Source of the DNA: G964291335 sp964291335
Lineage (GTDB): Bacteria > Chloroflexota > Dehalococcoidia > Lucifugimonadales > UBA3495
NCBI GenBank assembly: GCA_964291335.2
Contig: OZ219748.1
Span: forward strand, 248,001 to 312,000
Length of the DNA stretch: 64,000 nt
Direction: 5' to 3'
Shown here: positions 15,536-24,240 of the stretch, piece by piece
Numbering within the stretch: the first letter of the stretch is position 1
Layout of the letters: the number at the start of each line of letters is the position of its first letter
Translations under genes and position numbers: made by a program
Notes under the pieces: model-generated
The model's input: the letters and a program-made list of their open reading frames with translations, nothing else
Databases searched by the model: none
Told to the model about the DNA's origin: nothing

Positions 15536-17985
15536 CGCAGGGCCTCCACAATCGTCGTGGTATTGTATCGCATCAGTGCGATGTAATTTCCCGCTTCACC
15601 CCCTGCTTCCCCCAGAGAGCCGGTATATAGCCCGCCAATCAGGTTTGCGCCGGTTTCCTCGGCGACCCTTTCGGCCAGCCGCTGGCTGTGGGACTTTTCG
15701 GTGAACACGGCGGGTACGCCTTCGTGTTCGATGGTTTCAATCAGCATAGCCAGTTCCTGGGCGGTGGGTTCAACCTCGGTGGTAACTGCCGGGAATACGG
15801 CGCCGACCACCTCGAACCCATACCGTTGGGCGAAATATTGAAAGCTGTCGTGGGAGGTAACCAGCGCCCGCCGCTCCTCGGGGAGGATTGCTACCTGCTC
15901 CACGATCCAGTTGTGCAGGTTGTCCAACTGGCGATTATAGGCGGCGGCGTTGGCGGTATAGGAAGATTGCCCTGCCGGGTCTGCGGCGGAGAGTCGGGCT
16001 GCGATGCTGTTGACCGCCTGTTTTACCCGGATCGGGTCAAACCAAAAATGCGGGTCCAGCGTTCCGTGGGCATGGTCATGATCGTGGCTGGCTTCCCCGG
16101 CGTCGTGGTCTTCGTGTCCATTTTCTTCGTGGGCGCCTTCCTCGCCGTCGTGGTCTGCATGCCCGTCTTCCTCGTGTTCCTCCCCCTCGTGGTCCCCCTT
16201 CTCACCGTCGTGGTCTTCGTGGCCCTTTTCTTCATGGTCTGCGGTTTCGCCGGGAATGCCCACAAAGGCAATCTTGGTGGGGTTGCCCGCCACGTCCCAG
16301 CTATTGACTATTTCCAGGTCGTGGTCATCCAGCTGAAACACCTTGCCGCCAACGGAGTCGGTGATGAATACTGCGCCGGGGGCGGTAGTCAAATGGGGCC
16401 GGGCCCAGAAGCCGGTCTCCACCGGCGCGGCGAGGAAGTCCCCGGCTGAGGCCAGCAGTTCCAAATCGTGCGCATCGTACATTCGAAGTTCGCCGGTGTT
16501 CATTACCACCAGCAGGTACTCGCCGTCGTGGCTTATGGCGAAGTTAATCGGTTGCAGCGACTCAGTGGCAGGGATCATCTGCCTGATGGCGCCGGCCTCA
16601 GGCTCAACAACATACAACCCCACTGATGAACCCAGGGCGAAGAACTGTTCCATGCCTGGGTAGCCCCAAACCGAGGTTAAACGGAAGTCTTCCGGTTCAC
16701 CTTCCGGCGCAGCGATAAAGGCGCCGTCATATGCACCGTCATGCGCTTCAAGCATCAGGACGCCGCCGAAGCAGCCAAATACGGCGATGTGGCCATTGCC
16801 AGCGTCGCCATGCAACCCGTCGCATCCGGTCTCGCGGTGCAATTCCTCGCCAGCCAGGTTCACTATTTGCGCTCCGGTGGGCAGGCGGTATTCAGCCGGG
16901 TCCGACGCATAGTCCGGGTGCTGGAGGGTAACGGCGAACAGGCCGCCGGCCAAAGGTACGGCCGCCCCGTGATGGGGCCCGGCGTTAATGGTCTGAGGAA
17001 GATAATCTTCGCCTTCCTCTGCAAGTTCATGTTCGCTGATTAGAGCCAAATCGCCCGAACCGTCGTAAAAGACAGTGGCGTATTCACTGCCGACGTAAAG
17101 GTGCGCCGGGTTATCGCCGGCCAGGTCAATATTCAGGGGCTTCACTGGCCCCTCTACCTGGTCGAAGTGGTCGCCATGGGCTTCCAGATAAAGGCCGCCG
17201 TCGAATATGTGCACCTGGTTGGCATCACTGGAGACGGCGATGGCAAAGCGGCGGTTCTTGGTGGAATAAATACGGCCGGCCCGGGACCCCAGGTCGAAGG
17301 CGTCCTGTTCCACATCGCCATGCTCCAGGTCAATGACCGACATTGCCCCGGTTTCGCCGTCGCCGATGAGGAGACGGCCAGCAAGCGCTTCGGCGCCTTC
17401 TTCGTGGTGTTCTTCGTAGATTGCCACGAAGTCTATCGGGTCAACCAGCTCGCCCAGGGCCACGACCGAGTCGGGGTTCCGGGCGGAGTTGGCAATTAAC
17501 TCGTCCAGCCAGCCACTTTCCAGAGAAAGCCCCACGCTCATGACTAAATCGGCGTCGGCAACCCGGGTAATATCCCGGGCCCCCGGCTGATAGGTGTGGG
17601 GGTCGGCATTGGTGGGCAGCATCGGGAATACTTCGACCCGCTCCTGTCCCACCGCCCTCACCCAATCGGCAATGATGTTGCTGGTAGTAACAACGCTGAG
17701 CTTCTGCTGGGGCTGCTCTGCACCGGCAGGGGGCGAAACAACAGGAAGCGTTGGGACTGGCGTAGCTGCCGGAGTGGGGATTGGCGTCGCTGCCGGCGTT
17801 GGGACTGGTGTCGCTACTGAAGTGGGGACTGGCGTTGCTGCGATGGAAGCAGGCTCCGAAACAGTTGTTGGAGCAGCGCCGTTTACTGACGTTCCGGTGG
17901 AGGTATCACTCTGGCAAGCTGCAATCAGCAGCATGACCAGGGGAACCAGAAGAAAACCAACATTTTTGAGTGTCTGCCGGGTCAT
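15532..17985 (-). CDS. Zinc-binding lipoprotein: AztC/ZnuA with an inserted AztD chaperone propeller
   Basis: An 817-residue extracytoplasmic metal-binding protein. Order of parts: lipoprotein signal with lipobox IAAC at residues 21-24; a Pro/Thr linker of TPVPT-type repeats (49-80); N-lobe of a ZnuA/AztC binding protein (95-185) with the ligand block NADPHTYQP (His130); an AztD-like beta-propeller (about 203-577) with EAHGDHFD, GPHHGAAVPL and DGLHGDAG; an acidic His-rich stretch (583-640); then the ZnuA C-lobe with LDPHFWFDP (His646) and TSHDSF (His712). In the Azt system AztD is a separate chaperone that loads zinc onto AztC; here both are one chain. The usual final Asp ligand before SLG is Gly (TGSLG). 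The start is the ATG at 17985, nine bases after AGGAG, not the upstream ATG that abuts it. Confidence 0.9.
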   Translation of the reverse strand: MTRQTLKNVGFLLVPLVMLLIAACQSDTSTGTSVNGAAPTTVSEPASIAATPVPTSVATPVPTPAATPIPTPAATPVPTLPVVSPPAGAEQPQQKLSVVTTSNIIADWVRAVGQERVEVFPMLPTNADPHTYQPGARDITRVADADLVMSVGLSLESGWLDELIANSARNPDSVVALGELVDPIDFVAIYEEHHEEGAEALAGRLLIGDGETGAMSVIDLEHGDVEQDAFDLGSRAGRIYSTKNRRFAIAVSSDANQVHIFDGGLYLEAHGDHFDQVEGPVKPLNIDLAGDNPAHLYVGSEYATVFYDGSGDLALISEHELAEEGEDYLPQTINAGPHHGAAVPLAGGLFAVTLQHPDYASDPAEYRLPTGAQIVNLAGEELHRETGCDGLHGDAGNGHIAVFGCFGGVLMLEAHDGAYDGAFIAAPEGEPEDFRLTSVWGYPGMEQFFALGSSVGLYVVEPEAGAIRQMIPATESLQPINFAISHDGEYLLVVMNTGELRMYDAHDLELLASAGDFLAAPVETGFWARPHLTTAPGAVFITDSVGGKVFQLDDHDLEIVNSWDVAGNPTKIAFVGIPGETADHEEKGHEDHDGEKGDHEGEEHEEDGHADHDGEEGAHEENGHEDHDAGEASHDHDHAHGTLDPHFWFDPIRVKQAVNSIAARLSAADPAGQSSYTANAAAYNRQLDNLHNWIVEQVAILPEERRALVTSHDSFQYFAQRYGFEVVGAVFPAVTTEVEPTAQELAMLIETIEHEGVPAVFTEKSHSQRLAERVAEETGANLIGGLYTGSLGEAGGEAGNYIALMRYNTTTIVEALR

Positions 17986-18106
17986 TTTCAACATCTCCTC
18001 TGAAAGTTCACTTGAGCCGGTTCAAGCAGCCGCCAAATTAAAACCCGGTATCAGCATTAAGCTGCAAGCTATACCAAGTATTATTCATGCCGACTAATTG
18101 AAATCC

Positions 18107-18118
18107 GGTATCAATACC
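18107..18118. promoter_or_regulatory. Small palindrome between zur-like and aztCD-like genes
   Basis: GGTATCAATACC is a perfect 5-2-5 palindrome in the 177-base gap between the regulator and the binding-protein gene; a related half (CCCGGTATCAGCATT) lies about 60 bases nearer the binding-protein gene. Possible secondary operator, weaker than the site at 18630. Confidence 0.35.
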
Positions 18119-18162
18119 AAATGAAATTGATCGCCAATATCAGTTTGAGTAAAAGAGAGAAA

Positions 18163-18606
18163 TTAGGGTTTGCCCTGTTGGTTATTCAGACAGTCCCGGC
18201 AGCGGCCATAGACTTCCAGCCAGTGTCCGCTAAGCTGGAACCCGCGGGCAGTGGAAACCGACTGCAACTGGGACTCAACGTCGCAGCCCACCAAATCCTG
18301 GGATTCGCCGCATTCAACGCAAAGCAGGTGGTGATGATGTCCGCGATGACTTAGCTGGTAGTGCAAATTGCCATCCTCCAGCAATACCCGGCATAGCGCC
18401 CCGGACTGGACCAGCAACTTCAGAGAACGAAATATGGTAGCCCGTCCTACCGAAGGCAGCTCTGCCTGCAACTCCTCGGCGGTAAAGTGCCGTCCCTTCA
18501 GGGCAATAGCCTCCACCACTTTGCGGCGCGGCAGAGTATCCCGGCACCCGATTTCCTCCAATGAACCGATCAGCTGCTCGGCCAGAGCGTAACTGCGATT
18601 TCTCAT
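18163..18606 (-). CDS. Fur family regulator, probably Zur
   Basis: A 147-residue Fur-family repressor. The N-terminal winged helix has the recognition-helix region LPSVGRATIFRSLKLLVQSGAL; the hinge and dimer domain contains GHHHHLLCVECG, and the C-terminus CRDC, so the two CxxC pairs of the structural zinc site are present. Position at the head of a metal ABC operon together with an AztD-like domain indicates zinc sensing rather than iron, though this is inference. A 7-6-7 inverted repeat just upstream is a candidate autoregulatory operator. Confidence 0.9.
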   Translation of the reverse strand: MRNRSYALAEQLIGSLEEIGCRDTLPRRKVVEAIALKGRHFTAEELQAELPSVGRATIFRSLKLLVQSGALCRVLLEDGNLHYQLSHRGHHHHLLCVECGESQDLVGCDVESQLQSVSTARGFQLSGHWLEVYGRCRDCLNNQQGKP

Positions 18607-18629
18607 CCGAAACCCGCTATTGAAACTAA

Positions 18630-18649
18630 GTATCGTTTAAGCACGATAC
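18630..18649. promoter_or_regulatory. Candidate Zur/Fur operator
   Basis: GTATCGT, a 6-base spacer, and ACGATAC form a perfect 7-6-7 inverted repeat 24-43 bases upstream of the regulator's start codon, the size and place expected for a Fur-family operator controlling the operon. Confidence 0.6.
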
Positions 18650-18788
18650 ACGGAAAACACGGGCTAGTCAAGAGGGCATTGCGCTTACAGCTTTCCCCCT
18701 GCCAGCCGCGCAGCTTTAACGGGAAGCGCCGCTTTTCGGGCGGCTACGGTAGGGGTGCCGCTTTGCGGATGACGGAAAGGAGCGGCAG

Positions 18789-19100
18789 TTATTGCTGGTC
18801 GTTGAAGGCATTGCAGGCAGTTGTCAGCGCCGCAGTACCCCCCATGACAAAGGCTACCGCCACCGTTTCGGCGATTTCTTCCTCGGTGGCCCCTACTGCC
18901 CGCGCCCGGTTGGCAATGTTGGCTACACCTTCCGGGTGGGAAAGTATGGCGTCGCACAGCATGGTCATCAGCACCTTTACCTTCAAGGGCAGCGCCCCTT
19001 CCACCAGCACCATGTTGCGAACATCCATTATTTCCTTGTAAACCTCGGGGGAGTTTCGTTCCAGTTTGGCTTGCCAGGCGCCGGGATTGGGCAAGGTCAT
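18789..19100 (-). CDS. Carboxymuconolactone decarboxylase (CMD/AhpD-like) family protein
   Basis: A 103-residue all-helical protein of the CMD family. The core reads PLKVKVLMTMLCDAILSHPEGV, then ARAVGATEEEIAETVAVAFVMGG, as in small AhpD-like and gamma-carboxymuconolactone decarboxylase-like proteins. AhpD oxidoreductases carry a CxxC in the first segment; here only one Cys is present (CDAILSH), so disulfide reductase activity of the AhpD kind is not supported. The start codon follows GGGAGGAATAAT. Function unknown; no partner peroxiredoxin nearby. Confidence 0.82.
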   Translation of the reverse strand: MTLPNPGAWQAKLERNSPEVYKEIMDVRNMVLVEGALPLKVKVLMTMLCDAILSHPEGVANIANRARAVGATEEEIAETVAVAFVMGGTAALTTACNAFNDQQ

Positions 19101-19191
19101 ATTATTCCTCCCAAATCAGTTCTTTAAGGTAACCAGGCTTCGGGCCGGCCGTTTTTAACAGAAACTGCCGGGATTGCCGGCAAGCCGGCGC

Positions 19192-20616
19192 CTAAACTGG
19201 CGGCTTTCGCTGGCGCCAGGGGGTTGCCTGTTCATAGGCATAGGCCGCCCGGAAAACCGTTGCTTCAGCGAAGGGGCGCCCGGCGATTTGCAAGGCCAGA
19301 GGCAGCGCCCCCGGGCCTTCACCGGTGAAGCCGCAGGGGATGGACAGGGCCGGCGTTCCGCTCAGGCTGTAGAGGCCGCGGAAGCTGCCTTCCACCAAAG
19401 CTCGGGCCGCTGTCGCCTGGTCAGGCACCCCGAGGGTAAAGTCTAATATCCCGGCCGGGCCCGGCGAGGTAGGCTGAATCAGTATATCCACCTCTGCCAG
19501 GGCGTCCAGTACCTGTTGTCGTACCAGCGCCCGCAGCTTTTGCGCCTTGTAATAGACTTGACCGGGTATTAAGTTCCCGGTCATAAAGGCGATGCGGGTG
19601 TTGATATGGTAGTCTTCCGGGCGCTGCCGCAGCCATTCGGGCCGCAGGCTTACCCGTTCAGTGTGGGTAATTGTGCGTACAATCACGCCGGTTTGCTGAG
19701 CCAGGGGCAGGGATACTTCCCTGACGTCGGCCCCCAATTCGGCCATAGTCCGGGCGGCCGCCTCTACTGCGCTGCGGGTTTGGTCGTTCAGGCCCAACCC
19801 CGGGGCCATTAACTCGGCAACCAGGCCCACCTTCAGCCCGCGAAGGTCTCCGGTAAAGGCCGGTTGATAATCGGGTACTGGAACCTGCCGGGTGTAAGGG
19901 TCTTTGGGGTCGTAGCCGGCGATAGCCGCCAGGGTAACGGCGCAATCGGCAACGGTGCGCGCCAGCGGCCCGATGGTATCGATGGACCAGGAGGCGCCAT
20001 CCACGCCGGCGCGACTGACGCGGCCCCAGGTTGGTCGGAGGCCTACCAGGCCGCAATTGGCCGCCGGCCCGCGTATTGACCCGCCGGTATCCTCGCCCAG
20101 GGAAGCGGCGCAGAGAAAGCCGGCGGTTGCCGCTCCGGAACCGGTGGATGAGGTGCCGGGATTGCGGGCCAGGTCCCATGGGTTGCGGGCAGCGCCGAAG
20201 TAAGAACTGATCGGGTCGCCCATAGCGAATTCGCTCATATTCAGTTTGCCCAGAAGGACCGCCCCGGCGCGCCGCAAGTTGGCTACGACGGTGGCGTCCT
20301 CTTCCGGTATAAACCCCTCACGGATTTTGGAGCCGTCGGTGTTGGGCAAGCCCTTGACGCAAATCTGGTCTTTGACCGCCACGGGGATGCCATGCAGCGG
20401 CCCCCGGTATTCCCCCCGGGCAATTTCCTCCCCGGCCTGCCGGGCCTGTTCCAGGGCCTGGTCGGCCGCCACCGTAATGTAGGCATTGAGCCGCGAGTCC
20501 ACCTCGGCAATGCGCGCCAGGTAGGCCTCGCTGACCTCCAGGGGCGAGAGCTGACGGCTTTCCGTCAGGCGGGCAAGTTCGGTGACCGACAAGAAAGGGA
20601 TTTCGCTGGGCGGCAT
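19192..20616 (-). CDS. Amidase signature family protein (GatA-like)
   Basis: A 474-residue amidase-signature hydrolase. The Ser-cisSer-Lys triad is visible: Lys in VAVKDQIC (about residue 82), Ser in GTSSTGSGAA (about 156), and the nucleophile in DTGGSIRGPAA (about 180), followed by GLVGLRPTWGRVSR. The order and length match GatA and related stand-alone amidases. GGGAGG precedes the ATG, and a GatC-like gene ends one base upstream, so the two are translationally linked. No gatB is present in the window; the pair might be part of the tRNA amidotransferase with gatB elsewhere or an AtzE/AtzG-like amidase with its own small subunit. Confidence 0.85.
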   Translation of the reverse strand: MPPSEIPFLSVTELARLTESRQLSPLEVSEAYLARIAEVDSRLNAYITVAADQALEQARQAGEEIARGEYRGPLHGIPVAVKDQICVKGLPNTDGSKIREGFIPEEDATVVANLRRAGAVLLGKLNMSEFAMGDPISSYFGAARNPWDLARNPGTSSTGSGAATAGFLCAASLGEDTGGSIRGPAANCGLVGLRPTWGRVSRAGVDGASWSIDTIGPLARTVADCAVTLAAIAGYDPKDPYTRQVPVPDYQPAFTGDLRGLKVGLVAELMAPGLGLNDQTRSAVEAAARTMAELGADVREVSLPLAQQTGVIVRTITHTERVSLRPEWLRQRPEDYHINTRIAFMTGNLIPGQVYYKAQKLRALVRQQVLDALAEVDILIQPTSPGPAGILDFTLGVPDQATAARALVEGSFRGLYSLSGTPALSIPCGFTGEGPGALPLALQIAGRPFAEATVFRAAYAYEQATPWRQRKPPV

Positions 20617-20617
20617 G

Positions 20618-20806
20618 CTACACCTCCCTTTCCGGAAAAATCAGCGGCAGTGGTTCCACGTCATTCATCCCCGGTACGTCAATGGCAGCCATAGCTTCCA
20701 GAATTGCGTTGAGGCTATAAGCAACCTGCTGCAACTCCGGTTCCTCAATTTTCAGGCCAACGGCGCGGCCCAGCGCTTTCACTTCTTCGTTGGTTAGGTC
20801 GGCCAT
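20618..20806 (-). CDS. GatC-like small subunit of the amidase
   Basis: A 62-residue helical protein beginning LTNEEVKALGRAVGLKIEE and ending with the MNDVEPLP turn, the pattern of GatC and AtzG-like subunits. It is shorter than the usual GatC of about 95 residues and ends soon after the VEP block, more like AtzG. A strong AGGAGG precedes the ATG. GatC-type proteins wrap around and stabilise the amidase subunit. Confidence 0.75.
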   Translation of the reverse strand: MADLTNEEVKALGRAVGLKIEEPELQQVAYSLNAILEAMAAIDVPGMNDVEPLPLIFPEREV

Positions 20807-20997
20807 CGAATCCTCCTGGCCAATTTACCTTTTCCGGCAACCCGGCACGGTTTAACCTGGCCGATAATGGTATCATAAGTATTTGGGAAAGCGGTCCAGT
20901 ATCAATGGGTGCATGGCATATTATTCCCGCAGCGCCAATGGGCGAAAGTGGTGTTTACGCAAAGACTTCTGTGTTAGCATGGAGCAGGAGACCCAGC

Positions 20998-21588
20998 TTG
21001 ATTGATCGAACGCCAATGGCTCAATCCTACATCTCCCGGGTAAGGGGAATACCCCTTTTGCCCGGCGAACGTCTTACACGGGTTTTTTCCCTGCGCAATG
21101 GCCTGTTAGACGAACCGTCCTTTGACGGCGATCTGCTGATTGCCACCAACCAGCGCATCCTGTTTTTCAGGAACGAGGGCAAACATCGGGAGGTTTCCCT
21201 GTTTCCCCTGGATGAATTTACCGGCGCGGCTATTCGTTCCAGAAACCGGAGGGGGTTGGCCGTGCTCAGCGGCATTGGCATACTGGTTGCCGGGTTGCTG
21301 GCGTATCTCTCGACCGCCTACTGGCTGGCCGGGCGGTTGAACGGGCCCAGCATTCCGATACTGGAAATGGACCTGGCGCCCTTTGTCCTTCTGGCCCTGA
21401 CTATGGTTGTTTCGCTGACTTACTGGCGGCGCAACGTATTGGTTCCCGTCGGTGATATAACCTTGTGGGGCCGGAACTGGGTATTATCCTTCGTTTGCCA
21501 TACCCAGGCCCAGGTGCCCCAACTGCAATTGGTGGTTGACGCTCTGTACGCCAGCCGCCGGCCCTCCCTGCCGGGGCGTGAAGCATAG
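20998..21588 (+). CDS. Hypothetical membrane protein with PH-like domain
   Basis: About 196 residues. The N-terminal part (LLPGERLTRVFSLRNG, LIATNQRILFFRNEGKHREVSLFPLDEF) looks like the strand pattern of bacterial PH/GRAM-like domains; two hydrophobic segments follow (about residues 95-115 and 130-150 from this start), and the C-terminal strand-rich part seems to complete the fold. A TTG at 20998 is preferred, with AGGAGA seven bases upstream; the frame is open from 20905 and an ATG lies at 21016. Function unknown. Confidence 0.6.
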   Translation: MIDRTPMAQSYISRVRGIPLLPGERLTRVFSLRNGLLDEPSFDGDLLIATNQRILFFRNEGKHREVSLFPLDEFTGAAIRSRNRRGLAVLSGIGILVAGLLAYLSTAYWLAGRLNGPSIPILEMDLAPFVLLALTMVVSLTYWRRNVLVPVGDITLWGRNWVLSFVCHTQAQVPQLQLVVDALYASRRPSLPGREA

Positions 21589-21644
21589 CCTTCCCGGGAG
21601 TTCGGCGGCGCAGCTGGGCGGGGTTCATTCACCGGCGCTGCTCT

Positions 21645-22715
21645 TCACCCCAGGGGCAGCGCCGGGTCTATGTCCAGGGCAAGACCGAATTCCTCTCCCC
21701 GTTGGTACTGGAAGTAGGCGCAGGCCGCAATCATAGCCCCGTTGTCGGTACACAGCGCCGGCGGCGGGATGACCACCGGCAGGGGGGAAGCTCGGGTAAC
21801 CTCCGCTCTCAAGCGGGCATTGGCGGTAACTCCTCCTCCCAGGACAATGCCTCTTGCTCCGTACCGCTCGGCCATATTCAGCAACTTCACCACCATTACT
21901 TCCACCACTGATTCCTGGAAATTGGCGGCCAACTCGCTCACCAGCCGGTCCAGCTCCTCCCGGCTTCGCTGAACCACTGAAGAAGCGGCCTCGTCGGCGG
22001 ACGGGTACAGACCCTGGGCCTGGGCCATATGCAGCAGAGCGGTTTTGACCCCGCTGAAGCTGAAGTCCAGGGTGCCGCGCAGCCAGGCCCGGGGCAGGGG
22101 CGGCAGGTTGCCGGCGGTGGCAGCCTGGGAAACCCGCTGAATTTCAGGCCCGCCGGGAAACCCCAGGCCCAGAATGCGCGCCGCCTTGTCAAAGGCTTCT
22201 CCGGCGGCGTCATCCCGGGTGCGGCCGGCCAGTCGATAGCTGCCGTGCCCTTCCATCAGGATCAGGTCAGTATGGCCGCCGGAGGCCACCAGGCAGGCCA
22301 GAGGGAACCCGGGCGATTCGGCCGGGCTTTCAGAATCGCCACGGGCCAGCCAGGCGGCATAGATATGCCCTTCCAGGTGGTTGACGCCTACCAGAGGCTT
22401 GTTCAAGCTGAAAGCCAGCGCCTTGGCAGTATTCAGCCCGGTCAACAGTGAACCGGCTAACCCCGGGCCATAGGTAACGGCTACCACGTCGATGTCTGAA
22501 AAGGCCAGGCCGCTGTCGGACAGGGCTTTGGCGGTGGCCGGCGCCAGGTCTTTTATGTGCTGACGGGAAGCCACTTCCGGCACTACTCCGCCGTGGGGAG
22601 AATGCAAGGCTTCCTGCGAAGAGACAACATTCGACCGCAGGCGGCAGCCGTCTTCCACCACTGCCACGGCTGTTTCATCACACGAAGTTTCAATCCCCAG
22701 TATCTTCAGGCCCAT
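21645..22715 (-). CDS. tsaD: tRNA N6-threonylcarbamoyladenosine transferase TsaD
   Basis: A 356-residue Kae1/TsaD family protein that transfers the threonylcarbamoyl group to A37 of ANN-decoding tRNAs in complex with TsaB and TsaE. The opening ILGIETSCDETAVAVV, the metal-binding GVNHLEGHIYAAWL, TYGPGLAGSLLTGLNTAKALA, and the late GGGVTANARLR are all intact. The start at 22715 is chosen because the family N-terminus begins there and AGGGA precedes it; the frame extends 25 codons upstream. tsaB and tsaE are not in the window, but a RimI-like gene lies at 44.9 kb. Confidence 0.95.
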   Translation of the reverse strand: MGLKILGIETSCDETAVAVVEDGCRLRSNVVSSQEALHSPHGGVVPEVASRQHIKDLAPATAKALSDSGLAFSDIDVVAVTYGPGLAGSLLTGLNTAKALAFSLNKPLVGVNHLEGHIYAAWLARGDSESPAESPGFPLACLVASGGHTDLILMEGHGSYRLAGRTRDDAAGEAFDKAARILGLGFPGGPEIQRVSQAATAGNLPPLPRAWLRGTLDFSFSGVKTALLHMAQAQGLYPSADEAASSVVQRSREELDRLVSELAANFQESVVEVMVVKLLNMAERYGARGIVLGGGVTANARLRAEVTRASPLPVVIPPPALCTDNGAMIAACAYFQYQRGEEFGLALDIDPALPLG

Positions 22716-22847
22716 ATCTGCTTCCCTGCATCTGCCCGGTTTGACCCGGATTCTCCCGGCGTCGTCCATGCCGGGCAGTGCGTAATTCATCCCGGCGCTG
22801 CCAGTATGCCAGGTTATGGTAAAGCGGCGGCAGGAGTCAGGTCAACT

Positions 22848-22876
22848 TTGCACTCTTTTCAGGCAAATGCTATCAT
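22848..22876 (+). promoter_or_regulatory. Candidate promoter for the CNNM/CBS gene
   Basis: TTGCAC, a 17-base spacer and TATCAT lie in the divergent region between tsaD and the CNNM gene, giving a leader of about 70 bases. Confidence 0.45.
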
Positions 22877-22950
22877 TAGGCCAATACGCATTGGCCAGGC
22901 GGTTTTCCTTGCGGCCGGCGGTGATTAAAGGGAGGTAATAAAGTCTAAAA

Positions 22951-24240
22951 ATGGAATCTGCCGACTTAGGTAGGTTAGTTCTGCTTGCCCTCTGCCTTGG
23001 ATTGTCCGCCTTCTTTTCCTCCTCCGAAACTGCTTTCATCGCCTTGCCCAGGGCCCGTCTGTACCACCTGGTTAATATGGGCCGCGCCAACGCCCGGCTG
23101 GTTCAGCGCATGGTCTCTCGCCCCGAAAGACTGCTGGCCACGGTGCTTTTAAGCAACAACCTGGTCAATACCGCAGCGGCCTCCCTGGGCACTGCCATCG
23201 CGCTCAGCCTGCTTCCCGACAACCCCAGCCTGGCCGTGCTGCTGGCCACGGTGGCGGTAACGGTTTTGCTGCTGGTTTTCAGCGAGACATTGCCCAAAAC
23301 CATCGCCTGGAACCGGCCCGAGACTCTGGTATTTGCCTATGTGCGTCCGCTTCACCTGGCCGAACTGCTGCTGGCTCCGGCAGTCCACATTCTCCAGTTC
23401 ATAACCAACGCTGTAACCAGCGTCTTCGGAATTACCAACTCCAGCGCCGATGTCAGCGAGGCGGAAATCCGCTCCCTGATTCGCGCTGGCGCTCAAACCG
23501 GCGCAGTTGAGCAGCAAGAGGCAGACTTGCTGGACAAGGTTTTTCGGTTTGGGGACCAGCAGCTGCAGGAAATTATGACCCCGAGGACGGAAGTAGTTTG
23601 GGTGGAACGGGGCACCACCCTGGAGAGGTTCCTGGAGCTATACACCCGGCATAGCCACACCCGGTTTCCGGTGTATGAACAAGACATGGAAAACGTGGTT
23701 GGCTTCCTGTCCAGTAAAGATGTGCTGCTGGCGCTGGGAAGCGGCGACCTGCAGCCCGGCGACAGCGTTACCGGGTTGCTGCGAGAGGCTTATTTTGTTC
23801 TGGAAACCAGGACGGTGGCGGATACCTTCAGCCAAATGCAAAGCGATGGCCATGGGCTGGCTCTGGCGATCGACGAATTCGGGGGAATCTCCGGTTTGGT
23901 TACTATGAAGCAAATGCTGGAGGTGATTGTAGGTCAGGTAGATGAAGAGCGGGGGAGCAGCGATACGGAATATACTCGCCTGGATGACCACACTTTCCGG
24001 CTTAATGCCGGCTTGAGCATTTACCAGGCGAACGAAGCATTGCCCCTGCTGGGGCTGCCGGAAGGGGATTACCAGACCGTAGCCGGTTTTATCCTGGATC
24101 GCCTGGGCTTTATTCCCGAAGCCGGGGAAATTCTGGAATTCCGGAATCTCAGTTTCAAAATCAGAACCATGAACGGCTTGCGCATTGAAGAAGTGGAGGT
24201 GCACGTGGCAGCATTAGTGGAAGACCGGGTGAAAGAGTGA
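22951..24240 (+). CDS. CNNM/HlyC-CorC family membrane protein with CBS pair
   Basis: A 429-residue protein. Residues 1 to about 190 are the DUF21/CNNM membrane domain (LSAFFSSSETAFIALPRAR, LSNNLVNTAAASLGTAIAL); about 205-330 is a CBS pair (IMTPRTEVVWVERG, FPVYEQDMENVVGFLSSKDVL); the end is a CorC_HlyC domain (EYTRLDDHTFRLNAG, YQTVAGFILDRLGFIPEAGE). Relatives export or regulate Mg2+ and similar divalent ions; the old hemolysin name is misleading. GGGAGG lies 16 bases upstream, somewhat far. Its last bases GTGA form the start of the next gene. Confidence 0.92.
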   Translation: MESADLGRLVLLALCLGLSAFFSSSETAFIALPRARLYHLVNMGRANARLVQRMVSRPERLLATVLLSNNLVNTAAASLGTAIALSLLPDNPSLAVLLATVAVTVLLLVFSETLPKTIAWNRPETLVFAYVRPLHLAELLLAPAVHILQFITNAVTSVFGITNSSADVSEAEIRSLIRAGAQTGAVEQQEADLLDKVFRFGDQQLQEIMTPRTEVVWVERGTTLERFLELYTRHSHTRFPVYEQDMENVVGFLSSKDVLLALGSGDLQPGDSVTGLLREAYFVLETRTVADTFSQMQSDGHGLALAIDEFGGISGLVTMKQMLEVIVGQVDEERGSSDTEYTRLDDHTFRLNAGLSIYQANEALPLLGLPEGDYQTVAGFILDRLGFIPEAGEILEFRNLSFKIRTMNGLRIEEVEVHVAALVEDRVKE

